Source: Achromobacter animicus (GTDB lineage Bacteria; Pseudomonadota; Gammaproteobacteria; Burkholderiales; Burkholderiaceae_B). Taken from it: a stretch of DNA of 64,000 nt. Below the pieces are notes generated by a model. The model did no database searches. It was not told the origin of the DNA and was given only the letters and a program-made list of their open reading frames with translations. Below, piece by piece: positions 17,037 to 25,456 of this stretch (its first letter is position 1; every line of letters starts with the position of its first letter). The DNA lies in assembly GCF_902859585.1 (NCBI RefSeq), contig NZ_CADIJM010000008.1:62001-126000 (forward strand). Direction: 5' to 3'. A program made the translations under genes and the position numbers.

Positions 17037-17112
17037 ACGGCTTCCGGATGTAGGACGGATTCCGGTGTCAGACACCCTTCTTGATGTAGGACCGTTTCCG
17101 GTGTCAGACACC
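17034..17112. repeat. direct repeats with a GGTGTC-A-GACACC palindrome after ttuC
   Basis: A 30-bp sequence starting GATGTAGGAC and ending GGTGTCAGACACC occurs at 17047-17076 and 17083-17112, 36 bp apart, with two mismatches. The ending is a perfect 13-bp palindrome. The gene's stop region (TAGACGGCTTCCGG at 17034) matches the repeat core TAGGACGGATTCCGG, so the stop codon appears to lie in a first, diverged unit. Similar GTGTCAGACAC motifs are scattered in intergenic DNA of this bacterial group as far as I recall. Confidence 0.7.
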
Positions 17113-17226
17113 TGAATCTGTCTTACGGCTTCAGGAGATCCGGTCAGGTAAGAGGACGTCAGATCCGACCCCTGCGCCCGGCAACACAACAACAAGCGAA
17201 GTTCATTCGTAGTCAGGAGACAAATC

Positions 17227-18207
17227 GTGCATAAGAAAGCGATGACCGCGCGCGCCCTGGCGTTTGCCTGCCTGATCGGCGTTGCATTCGCGGGCGGCGC
17301 GCAGGCGCAGTCCTACCCGGCGCGTCCCGTGAGCCTGATCGTGCCGTTCCCGGCGGGCGGCACGACGGACGTGCTGGCGCGCGCGTTGGGGCAGGAGCTG
17401 GCCAAGAGCCTCGGCCAGCCGGTGGTGGTCGAGAACAAGCCGGGCGCAGGGTCGACGCTGGGCGCGGACTACGTCGCCAAGGCGGCGCCGGACGGCTACA
17501 CGTTGCTGATGGGCGCGGTGCATCACACCATCGCCACCAGTGTCTACAAAAGCCTGCATTACGACTTCCAGAAGGACTTCGCGCCGGTCACCACGGTGGC
17601 GCTGGTGCCCAACGTGCTGGTCGTCAATCCCAAGCTGCCCGCCAAGGACGTGGCGTCGCTGTTGAAACTGGCGCAGGCGTCGCCCGGCAAGCTGACCTAT
17701 GGTTCCAACGGCATGGGCACGGGCCAGCATCTGATCGGCGCACAGTTCGAGCGCGCGGGCCATGTGCAGTTGCTGCATGTGCCGTACAAGGGCAGTGGTC
17801 CGCTGACGACCGATCTGCTGGGCGGCCAGATCGACATGTCGTTCGACACGATCACGCCGGTGCTGGCGCACATTCAGAGCGGCAAGCTGCGTGCGCTGGC
17901 CGTTACCACCAACCAGCGTTCGGCCGCGCTGCCGGACGTACCGACCATGGAAGAGGCCGGTCTGAAGCCCTTCAACATGGGTACGTGGTTCGGCGTGCTG
18001 GCGCCAGCGGCGGCGCCCAAGGAGGTGGTCGACCGGCTGAATGCCGAGATGGTGAAGATCATCCGTTCGCCGGACTTCACGCGCCGCATGGCGGAAATCG
18101 GCGCGGTGCCGATCGGCGACACGCCCGCGGAGATGAAGGCGCGCATCGGCGCGGACACCGCGAATTACGCGAAGCTGGTCAAGGAAGCGAAAGTTGCAGT
18201 GAATTGA
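17227..18207 (+). CDS. Bug-family periplasmic solute-binding protein
   Basis: The 326-residue tripartite tricarboxylate receptor has a clear signal peptide ending in GGAQAQS. The standard Bug landmarks YPARPVSLIVPFPAGGTTDV, VENKPGAGSTLGADYV and APDGYTLLMGAV follow. It is an orphan binding protein without adjacent permease genes. Its location downstream of the tartrate dehydrogenase suggests tartrate or a related hydroxy-dicarboxylate as ligand, which is inference. The ribosome site is AGGAGA 9 nt before ATG. Confidence 0.92.
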   Translation: MHKKAMTARALAFACLIGVAFAGGAQAQSYPARPVSLIVPFPAGGTTDVLARALGQELAKSLGQPVVVENKPGAGSTLGADYVAKAAPDGYTLLMGAVHHTIATSVYKSLHYDFQKDFAPVTTVALVPNVLVVNPKLPAKDVASLLKLAQASPGKLTYGSNGMGTGQHLIGAQFERAGHVQLLHVPYKGSGPLTTDLLGGQIDMSFDTITPVLAHIQSGKLRALAVTTNQRSAALPDVPTMEEAGLKPFNMGTWFGVLAPAAAPKEVVDRLNAEMVKIIRSPDFTRRMAEIGAVPIGDTPAEMKARIGADTANYAKLVKEAKVAVN

Positions 18208-18220
18208 GGGGCAGGGCGGG

Positions 18221-18239
18221 AGCGGCCATTGCGGCCGCT
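18221..18239. terminator. short hairpin between convergent genes
   Basis: AGCGGCC (18221-18227) and GGCCGCT (18233-18239) form a 7-bp stem with a 5-nt loop between the convergent Bug and PAP2 genes. No T-run follows, so intrinsic termination is doubtful. Confidence 0.3.
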
Positions 18240-18264
18240 GCCGCGCCGGCCGTCGTGACCCCCG

Positions 18265-18870
18265 TCATGCGCGGATCCATCCACGCGAAATCGGCAGGGC
18301 CAGCACCTTGCGATACAGCCCCTGTACCGCCGCCGTCACCGGCACGCCCGCGCGGCGCCACATGGGAATCGTGACCGCCGCGGCCATGGGCGCCAGCAGC
18401 AATCCGCCCAGGATATCCAGCGGGAAATGCACGCCCAGGTACACGCGCGACGTCCCCACGAGCAACGCGCCCGCCAATGCCAGCCAGCCCCATCCCGTCC
18501 AACGGCGATCCAGGATCAGCGCAAAGGCGAAGGCCGCGATGATGATCGTGTGATTGCTGGGAAACGACGAGGTCGCCTTGTGCGCGAAGAAGGCGTGCCC
18601 CAGGCCGATCACGAAGGGCCGCGGATGCGGCCACAGCACGCCGCATAAATAGCTGGCGGCCAACGCCACGGCGACGCTGGCCAGCGCCTTGAGCATCAGG
18701 CTGCGCTGGGCTTCCTTGCCCCACAGCCACACGGCGGCCATGACGCCCGGCACCAGCAGGATGAGTTTGTTCGCCACCAGCATGGCCGCATGGATCCGCC
18801 ACGCGGGCGTGGCGGGGTCGGCGTTGATCAGAAGAAAAAGGGACTGGTTGAAGCTTTCCGGGAAATCCAT
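18265..18870 (-). CDS. PAP2-family membrane phosphatase (undecaprenyl-diphosphatase type)
   Basis: The 201-residue protein has five to six membrane segments and the three PAP2 motifs: HPRPF (C1), SSFPSNH (C2) and SRVYLGVHFPLD (C3). The short loops and small size resemble BcrC-type phosphatases, which recycle undecaprenyl pyrophosphate for cell-wall synthesis, though other lipid phosphates are possible. It stands alone, convergent with the Bug gene. Confidence 0.88.
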   Translation of the reverse strand: MDFPESFNQSLFLLINADPATPAWRIHAAMLVANKLILLVPGVMAAVWLWGKEAQRSLMLKALASVAVALAASYLCGVLWPHPRPFVIGLGHAFFAHKATSSFPSNHTIIIAAFAFALILDRRWTGWGWLALAGALLVGTSRVYLGVHFPLDILGGLLLAPMAAAVTIPMWRRAGVPVTAAVQGLYRKVLALPISRGWIRA

Positions 18871-18961
18871 GACACGTCATCGCGGCGTAATAAATCGGTT
18901 GCCGCGATGGTAATGACCGTACCCGTCAGTTCCCTTACAACGCGCTTCGATACGGCCGCTT

Positions 18962-19390
18962 TTACTTCTGGATGCGATTGCCCTGCGCATCGACAACCGG
19001 CTCGCCGCTTTCCTTCGAGAAGGCCCCCTTCTGCGGCGACGGAAGAATGTCCAGCACCAGTTCGCACGGCCGGCACAGCTTCGCGCCCAGCGGCGTCGAC
19101 ACAAAGGGACGGTTCAGCAGGATCGGGTGCTGCTCGATCGCGTCCAGCAACGCGTCATCCGACAGCGACGTGTCGTCCAGACCCAGTTCCGCGTAGGGCG
19201 TGCCCTTTTCGCGCAAGGCATCACGCACGCTGACGCCAGCCTTCTTGAACAGCGCTTTCAGCGTGTCGCGCGAGGGCGGCGTTTCCAGGTACAGGACGAC
19301 CTGCGGCTCGATGCCGGCGTTGCGGATCAGGCCCAGCGTGTTGCGCGAGGTGCCGCACTTGGGGTTGTGATAGATGATGACGTCGGACAT
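18962..19390 (-). CDS. arsC: arsenate reductase (ArsC, glutaredoxin-dependent type)
   Basis: The 142-residue thioredoxin-fold protein has the catalytic Cys12 in YHNPKCGTSRNTL, and downstream Arg-containing segments RDALREKGTPYAELGL and RPFVSTPLGAKLCRP. It matches the E. coli ArsC class rather than the low-molecular-weight phosphatase class. ATG 19390 follows GGAGC; the longer frame is not conserved in character. No arsB or arsR is adjacent. An ArsB-like permease exists 30 kb away in this window. Confidence 0.9.
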   Translation of the reverse strand: MSDVIIYHNPKCGTSRNTLGLIRNAGIEPQVVLYLETPPSRDTLKALFKKAGVSVRDALREKGTPYAELGLDDTSLSDDALLDAIEQHPILLNRPFVSTPLGAKLCRPCELVLDILPSPQKGAFSKESGEPVVDAQGNRIQK

Positions 19391-19513
19391 GAGGGCTCCT
19401 CTTTCGGGTGATGCGCTGTGAATCTGCACAATGCAACTGCGCCATGCCATTGAGCAAGGCAAGACCCGGAGCATAGTCCATCTACCGCGCCGCAGTCTGG
19501 CGCCGCGCCGCCG

Positions 19514-20212
19514 TCACACCGACAGATGCCGCCGCACGTCCTCGCCGTCGATGGCATCGCGCCCGCCGCTTGCCACCACCTCGCCGCGCGACAGCACGAC
19601 AAACTGGTCCGCCAGTTCGCGCGCAAAATCAAAATACTGTTCGCACAGCAGGATCGCGATGTCGCCGCGCTGGCGCAGCATGTGGATCACCCGCGCGATG
19701 TCCTTGATGATGGACGGCTGGATGCCTTCGGTGGGCTCGTCCAGGATGATGAGCTTGGGCTCGGCCACCAGCGCCCGCGCGATGGCCAACTGCTGCTGTT
19801 GCCCGCCAGACAGATCGCCGCCGCGCCGCGACAGCATGCTTTTCAACACAGGGAACAGTTCAAAGACTTCCTCCTTGATGCGGCGGGCGCGGGCCGCGGG
19901 TTTGGTCGCCATGCCCATCAGGATGTTTTCTTCGACCGTCAGGCGCGCGAAGATGTCGCGGCCCTGGGGCACATAAGCCATGCCGCGCGCGGCGCGCTGG
20001 TGCGGCGCCAGGCGCGTGATGTCGGCTCCGTCGAAGGCGATGCCGCCGCGCGCCACGGGCAGTACGCCCATGACGCACTTGAGCAGCGTCGTCTTGCCCA
20101 CGCCATTGCGGCCCAGGAGCGCCAGGCATTCGCCTTGCCGCACCGACAGCGACACGCCGCGCAGGGTATGGCTGCCGCCGTAGTATTGGTCGATCGTGCT
20201 TACGTCCAGCAT
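19514..20212 (-). CDS. urtE: urea ABC transporter ATP-binding protein UrtE
   Basis: This 232-residue LivF-type ATPase has Walker A GRNGVGKTT, signature DLSGGQQQQLAIARAL and Walker B LIILDEP followed by TEGIQPSI, which is typical of UrtE. It forms the energising heterodimer with UrtD. It is the last gene of urtABCDE and begins 2 bp after urtD. Confidence 0.93.
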   Translation of the reverse strand: MLDVSTIDQYYGGSHTLRGVSLSVRQGECLALLGRNGVGKTTLLKCVMGVLPVARGGIAFDGADITRLAPHQRAARGMAYVPQGRDIFARLTVEENILMGMATKPAARARRIKEEVFELFPVLKSMLSRRGGDLSGGQQQQLAIARALVAEPKLIILDEPTEGIQPSIIKDIARVIHMLRQRGDIAILLCEQYFDFARELADQFVVLSRGEVVASGGRDAIDGEDVRRHLSV

Positions 20213-20214
20213 GT

Positions 20215-21050
<836 letters not shown>

Positions 21051-21054
<4 letters not shown>

Positions 21055-22178
21055 GCCTTCTTCTCCTGGATGCGGGCCGCGATACGGCGGGCAAGACCGA
21101 CGATGCCGGTCGGCAGGAACAGGGTCACCAGCACGAAGATGAGGCCCAGCGCGTACAGCCAGTATTCCGGCAGCACGCTGGTGAACCAGGTCTTCAGGCC
21201 GTTGACGGCGCCCGCGCCGATGATGGGGCCGATCAGCGTGCCGCGCCCGCCCGTCGCCACCCAGATGACCATCTCGATGGAGTTCTCGGTGGACATTTCA
21301 CCGGGATTGATGATGCCGACCTGCGGCACGTACAGCGCCCCGGCGATGCCGCACAGCACGGCCGACAGCGTCCACACGAACAGCTTGAAGCCCAGCGGGT
21401 CGTAGCCGATGAAGCGCACGCGGCTTTCGGCATCGCGCACGGCGGTCAGCACGCGTCCCAGCTTGCTCTGCGTGACCATGCGCGCAAGAATCAGCGCGCC
21501 GGCCAGCGCCGCCAGCGTCACCCAGTACAACGTGGCGCGCGTGCCCGGCGCGGTGATGTCAAAGCCCAGAATGCGCTTGAAATCGGTAAAGCCGTTGTTG
21601 CCGCCAAACCCCGTGTCATTGCGAAAGAACAGGAGCATCGCGGCAAAGGTCAGCGCCTGCGTGATGATCGAGAAGTACACGCCCTTGATGCGCGAGCGGA
21701 AGGCAAAGTAGCCGAAGACGAAGGCCAGCACGCCCGGCACCAGCACCACCAGCAGCATCGCGTACCAGAAGTGGTCCGTGAACGACCAGTACCAGGGGTA
21801 GGTCTTCCAGTCCAAAAACACCATGAAGTCGGGCAGGTCGCTCTGGTAGACGCCGTCGCGGCCGATGGCGCGCATCAGGTACATGCCGTGCGCGTAGCCG
21901 CCCAGCGCAAAGAACAGGCCATGGCCCAGCGACAGGATGCCCGCATAGCCCCACACCAGGTCCAGCGCCAGCGCCGCCATGGCGTAGCACATGAACTTGC
22001 CCATCAAGGCCACGGCGTAAGCCGACACATGCAGTGCATGGCCGGGCGGAAACACCAGATTCATCAGCGGCAACAGCGCCAGCAGGACGACGCCCGCGGC
22101 CAGCGCCGTCCACACGCGGCCCGAGAAGATCGGGCGGCGCGCCAGCAGGTTCAGGTCGGTCAGCGCGGTCTGTTTCAT
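21051..22178 (-). CDS. urtC: urea ABC transporter permease UrtC
   Basis: This 375-residue LivM-type permease has about ten membrane segments. It contains LDLVWGYAGILSLGHGLFFALG and the late GGRGTLIGPIIGAGAVNGLKTW, both typical of UrtC. It pairs with UrtB to form the membrane channel. ATGA overlaps at both ends with urtB and urtD show tight coupling. Confidence 0.93.
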
Positions 22179-23806
22179 TCGACGCTCCGGCCCTTGGGGG
22201 CGAACAGGCCTTGCGGCCGCTTTTGGACGAACAGCACGATGAGCACCAGGATGGTGATCTTGGCCATGACAGCTCCCGCGTAAGGCTCCAGGAATTTATT
22301 CACGCCGCCCAGGCCGAGCGCGGCGATGACGGTGCCAGCAAGCTGGCCCACGCCGCCCAGCACCACGACCATGAACGAGTCGACGATGTAGCCGCGGCCC
22401 AGGTCCGGCCCCACGTTGCCCAGCTGCGAGAGCGCCACGCCGGCCAGCCCCGCGATGCCGGAGCCCAGGCCGAAGGCCAGCATGTCGACGCGGCCGGTGG
22501 GCACGCCCACGCAGTCCGCCATGCGCCGGTTCTGCGTGATGGCGCGCACGAAGAGGCCAAGCCGCGTGTGGTTCAGCAGGGCCCACACCAGAAACACCAC
22601 AAAGAAGGCAAAGCCGATGATGACGAGCCGGTTGTAGGTCAGCACCAACCCGCCCAACACCGTTACGCCGCCCGACATCCAGCTGGGGTTGCCGACCTCC
22701 ACGTTCTGCGCGCCAAACAATGTGCGCACGCCCTGCATCAGCATCAGGCTGATGCCCCAGGTGGCCAGCAGCGTTTCAAGCGGACGGCCATACAGCCAGC
22801 GGATCACGGTGCGTTCCAGCGCCATGCCCACCAGCGCCGTCACCACGAAGGCAAGCGGCAACGCTGCCACGACATACCAGTCCAGCCAGCCCGGCAGCCA
22901 GGCGCGAAACACCGTCTGCACCACGTACGTCACATACGCGCCGATCATCAGCAGTTCGCCGTGCGCCATGTTGATGACGCCCATCAGGCCGAAGGTGATG
23001 GCCAGGCCCAGCGCGGCCAGCAGCAGCACGCTGCCCAGGCTCACGCCGTAAAAGAGATTGCCGGCCCATTCGATCGTGGCCAGGTGCCGGTCGATCTGCT
23101 TGAGCGCATTGGCCGCCGCCTCGCGGACGCCGGCGTCGGGTTCGGTGTACGTCCCGTCGCGCTCCTGCGTCAGGGCCGCCAGCGTGGGCCGGAAGGCCGC
23201 ATTCTTCGTGTCGCCCAACACCTGCACCGCGTGGCGGCGCTTGGCGGGGTCTTCGCTTTTCAGTTCCAGATTGGCTTGCGCGATCAGCAGTGCGCCGCGC
23301 ACGGCTTCGTTCTTCTCCGCTGCCAGCGCCTTTTCCAGCATCGGCAGGCGCGCCGGGTCGCCGGTCTGCTGCAGCCGCCGGGCCGCGTCAAGACGCTCGT
23401 TGGCGTTGTCGGAGAACAGGCGGGATCCCGCCAGCGCGGCCTCGATGGCGCGGCGCAGGCGGTTGTTGATGGAAATCGTGCCCGCGTCCGCGGGCAGGTC
23501 CACGGCAGCGCTCGTGGAAGGGTCAGTGGCGCGCGACCCGCCGGCGCCGATCAGCACGCGGCCGTCGGCAGTGGCGTAGAGCTGGTCGCTGCCCAGCGCC
23601 TGCAGCACCGCGGCCGCAGCGGGATCGGGCAGTTGGCCCAGGGCGGCAATCGCCTGCAGCCTGGCGTCGGTGTCGTCGCCGGCCAGCGGCGCAAGCAGGG
23701 TCTGGTCCACGCCGGCAGCGGCCGCGGGCGCGGCAAGCGCCGGCACGGCGATCAGCCATGCCAGGAGGAAACGACGCAAGAAGTGTGCGATTGCCGCGAT
23801 GCGCAT
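22175..23806 (-). CDS. urtB: urea ABC transporter permease UrtB
   Basis: The 543-residue protein has a signal-like N-terminus and a periplasmic region of about 220 residues made of helical repeats (DARLQAIAALGQLPD, NERLDAARRLQQTGD, ANLELKSEDPAKRRHAVQVL). A LivH-type permease domain follows (GLMGVINMAHGELLMIGAYV, GLGSGIAGLAGVALSQLGNVGP). The large N-terminal extension is characteristic of UrtB and absent from amino-acid LivH proteins. ATG 23806 was chosen because the sequence further upstream is shadow of urtA. A 25-bp gap separates it from urtA. Confidence 0.92.
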   Translation of the reverse strand: MRIAAIAHFLRRFLLAWLIAVPALAAPAAAAGVDQTLLAPLAGDDTDARLQAIAALGQLPDPAAAAVLQALGSDQLYATADGRVLIGAGGSRATDPSTSAAVDLPADAGTISINNRLRRAIEAALAGSRLFSDNANERLDAARRLQQTGDPARLPMLEKALAAEKNEAVRGALLIAQANLELKSEDPAKRRHAVQVLGDTKNAAFRPTLAALTQERDGTYTEPDAGVREAAANALKQIDRHLATIEWAGNLFYGVSLGSVLLLAALGLAITFGLMGVINMAHGELLMIGAYVTYVVQTVFRAWLPGWLDWYVVAALPLAFVVTALVGMALERTVIRWLYGRPLETLLATWGISLMLMQGVRTLFGAQNVEVGNPSWMSGGVTVLGGLVLTYNRLVIIGFAFFVVFLVWALLNHTRLGLFVRAITQNRRMADCVGVPTGRVDMLAFGLGSGIAGLAGVALSQLGNVGPDLGRGYIVDSFMVVVLGGVGQLAGTVIAALGLGGVNKFLEPYAGAVMAKITILVLIVLFVQKRPQGLFAPKGRSVE

Positions 23807-23831
23807 GGCTGCCTTTTCCTTGGGGTTGAGA

Positions 23832-25085
23832 CTACAGGCCTTGCTTGCCTTCGTTGCCCGGGATGTACGGGCTCCACGGCTGGGCGCGGATCGGACCCTT
23901 GCTCTTCCACACCACGCTGAACTGACCGTCCGCCTTGATTTCACCGATGTAGACCGGCTTGTGCAGGTGGTGGTTGGTCTTGTCCATTTCGATCGTGTAG
24001 CCGTCCGGCGCGTTGAACTTCTGCCCTCCCATCGCGGCGATGACCTTGTCCACGTCGGTGGTCTTGGCCTGTTCAACCGCCTGCTTCCACATGTGGATGC
24101 CGATGTAGGTGGCTTCCATCGGATCGTTCGTCACGACGGTGTTGGCGTTGGGCAGATTCTTGGCCTTGGCGTAGGCCTTCCACTTCGCGATGAATGCGTC
24201 GTTGACGGGGTTCTTGACGGACTGGAAGTAGTTCCACGCAGCCAGGTGGCCGACCAGCGGCTTGGTGTCGACGCCGCGCAGTTCCTCTTCGCCCACGCTG
24301 AACGCCACGACCGGCACGTCGGTGGCCTTCAGGCCGGCGTTGCCCAGTTCCTTGTAGAAGGGCACGTTCGAGTCGCCATTGATGGTCGAGATCACGGCCG
24401 TCTTGCCGCCCGTGGCGAACTTCTTGATGTTCGCGACGATGGTCTGGTAGTCGGAGTGACCGAACGGGGTGTAGACCTCGTCGATGTCGCTGTCCTTCAC
24501 GCCCTTGGAATGCAGGAAGGCGCGCAGGATCTTGTTGGTGGTGCGGGGATAGACGTAGTCGGTGCCCAGCAGCACGAAGCGCTTGGCGCCGCCGCCGTCT
24601 TCGCTCATCAGGTATTCCACGGCGGGAATGGCCTGCTGGTTGGGCGCGGCGCCCGTGTAGAACACGTTCTTCTCCAGCTCTTCGCCTTCGTACTGCACGG
24701 GGTAGAACAGCAGACCGTTCAGTTCCTTGAACACCGGCAGCACCGACTTGCGCGACACCGAGGTCCAGCAGCCGAAGACCACCGCCACCTTGTCCTGCGC
24801 GAGCAGCTGGCGCGACTTCTCGGCAAACAGCGGCCAGTTCGAGGCGGGGTCCACCACCACGGCTTCCAGCTTCTTGCCCATCACGCCGCCGTTGGCGTTG
24901 ATCTCGTCGATGGTCATCAGGGCCACGTCCTTGAGCGACGTTTCCGAGATGGCCATGGTGCCCGACAGCGAATGCAGGATGCCGACCTTGATGGTGTCCT
25001 CGGCGGCGTGGACCTGCGGCATCCATCCTGTCATGGCCAACAGGCTCACGGCGGTCAGTTGCTTAAGGGCTAGTCTGCGTTTCAT
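23832..25085 (-). CDS. urtA: urea ABC transporter substrate-binding protein UrtA
   Basis: The 417-residue periplasmic binding protein has a signal peptide (RRLALKQLTAVSLLAMTGW, then MPQVHA) and the UrtA core: KVGILHSLSGTMAISETSLKD, VFGCWTSVSRKSVLPVFKE and FYPVQYEGEE. It captures urea for UrtBCDE. The start ATG 25085 follows CAGGAG. A consensus sigma-54 promoter (25162-25177) and an NtrC-like site lie upstream, so nitrogen limitation should induce the operon. Divergent urea-degrading genes complete the pathway. Confidence 0.95.
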   Translation of the reverse strand: MKRRLALKQLTAVSLLAMTGWMPQVHAAEDTIKVGILHSLSGTMAISETSLKDVALMTIDEINANGGVMGKKLEAVVVDPASNWPLFAEKSRQLLAQDKVAVVFGCWTSVSRKSVLPVFKELNGLLFYPVQYEGEELEKNVFYTGAAPNQQAIPAVEYLMSEDGGGAKRFVLLGTDYVYPRTTNKILRAFLHSKGVKDSDIDEVYTPFGHSDYQTIVANIKKFATGGKTAVISTINGDSNVPFYKELGNAGLKATDVPVVAFSVGEEELRGVDTKPLVGHLAAWNYFQSVKNPVNDAFIAKWKAYAKAKNLPNANTVVTNDPMEATYIGIHMWKQAVEQAKTTDVDKVIAAMGGQKFNAPDGYTIEMDKTNHHLHKPVYIGEIKADGQFSVVWKSKGPIRAQPWSPYIPGNEGKQGL

Positions 25086-25161
25086 GGTGACTCCTGGATG
25101 GAAGGTGCCGGCCTGGCCGGCGAGAGAACGTTCTGAAAATGCAGTCGCACAGGGATTCAAA

Positions 25162-25177
25162 AGCAAAACGCGTGCCA
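25162..25177 (-). promoter_or_regulatory. sigma-54 promoter of urtABCDE
   Basis: On the minus strand the sequence is TGGCAC-GCGTT-TTGCT, a full match to the TGGCAC-N5-TTGCW consensus with GG and GC at the proper spacing. Transcription should begin near 25151, about 66 nt before the urtA start. Confidence 0.85.
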
Positions 25178-25277
25178 AGTTTTGGCAGGCATGCGGCTGC
25201 TGTATGAAGCGGGCGGGTTTACGCGAAGGCGCGTGGCGATGGCGGCGCCGCGCGACGGGGATCAGAACGGTGCCGTC

Positions 25278-25294
25278 TGCACAGAATCGGTGCG
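25278..25294. promoter_or_regulatory. NtrC-like enhancer site
   Basis: TGCACAGAATCGGTGCG matches 13 of 17 positions of the NtrC consensus TGCACYAWMWTGGTGCA, including both TGCAC and GGTGC half-sites. It lies almost midway between the two sigma-54 promoters, about 110 bp and 119 bp from their -24 elements, so one enhancer could serve both. Confidence 0.6.
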
Positions 25295-25403
25295 TGTTGC
25301 GCGCGATGACGGTGCGGCGTGCATGCCGATGCGATGGCCTGCGAAAGCGGCAGGCGCGCGGTCTTGCCGCGCTTCAGAGGGAAAGCGGCGTGCGCGGCCA
25401 ACA

Positions 25404-25419
25404 TGGCACGCACTTTGCT
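25404..25419 (+). promoter_or_regulatory. sigma-54 promoter of the allophanate hydrolase/urea carboxylase operon
   Basis: TGGCAC-GCACT-TTGCT is a full match to the sigma-54 consensus. The expected start point near 25430 falls inside the GntR-type dyad at 25422-25453, giving a leader of about 27 nt before the atzF ATG. Confidence 0.85.
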
Positions 25420-25421
25420 TG

Positions 25422-25453
25422 GGAATCCGTACTTGTATACAAGAAAGGATTCC
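25422..25453. promoter_or_regulatory. 32-bp dyad with GntR-type core operator
   Basis: A perfect 12-bp palindrome CTTGTATACAAG (25432-25443) is flanked by GGAATCC (25422-25428) and GGATTCC (25447-25453), all sharing the centre 25437.5. TTGTATACAA-like cores are typical operators of FCD-type GntR regulators, and such a gene ends this operon. Binding here would cover the start point and the ribosome site. Confidence 0.75.
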
Positions 25454-25456
25454 AGC

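Larger units (their letters stand above)
25086..25456. promoter_or_regulatory. 371-bp divergent control region of the urea uptake and urea degradation operons
   Basis: No gene is supported here. The region holds a sigma-54 promoter for urtA, a TGCCAA-GTT-TTGGCA dyad overlapping its upstream end (25174-25188), an NtrC-like site in the middle, a sigma-54 promoter for atzF and a GntR-type dyad at the atzF start. The remaining sequence is GC-rich without further clear elements. Confidence 0.75.

Noticed and set aside
15927-17195. Long minus-strand frame opposite ttuC
   Set aside because: Shadow frame; its N-terminal part simply reads through the GTGTCAGACAC repeats.
18221-18239. Confident intrinsic terminator between the Bug and PAP2 genes
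   Set aside because: The stem is short and no T-run follows on either strand, so it is kept only as a weak feature.
25174-25188. TGCCAA-GTT-TTGGCA as an independent operator
   Set aside because: It overlaps the -24 part of the urtA sigma-54 promoter (GTGCCA) and most of the left arm is explained by that consensus; listed only as part of the control region.
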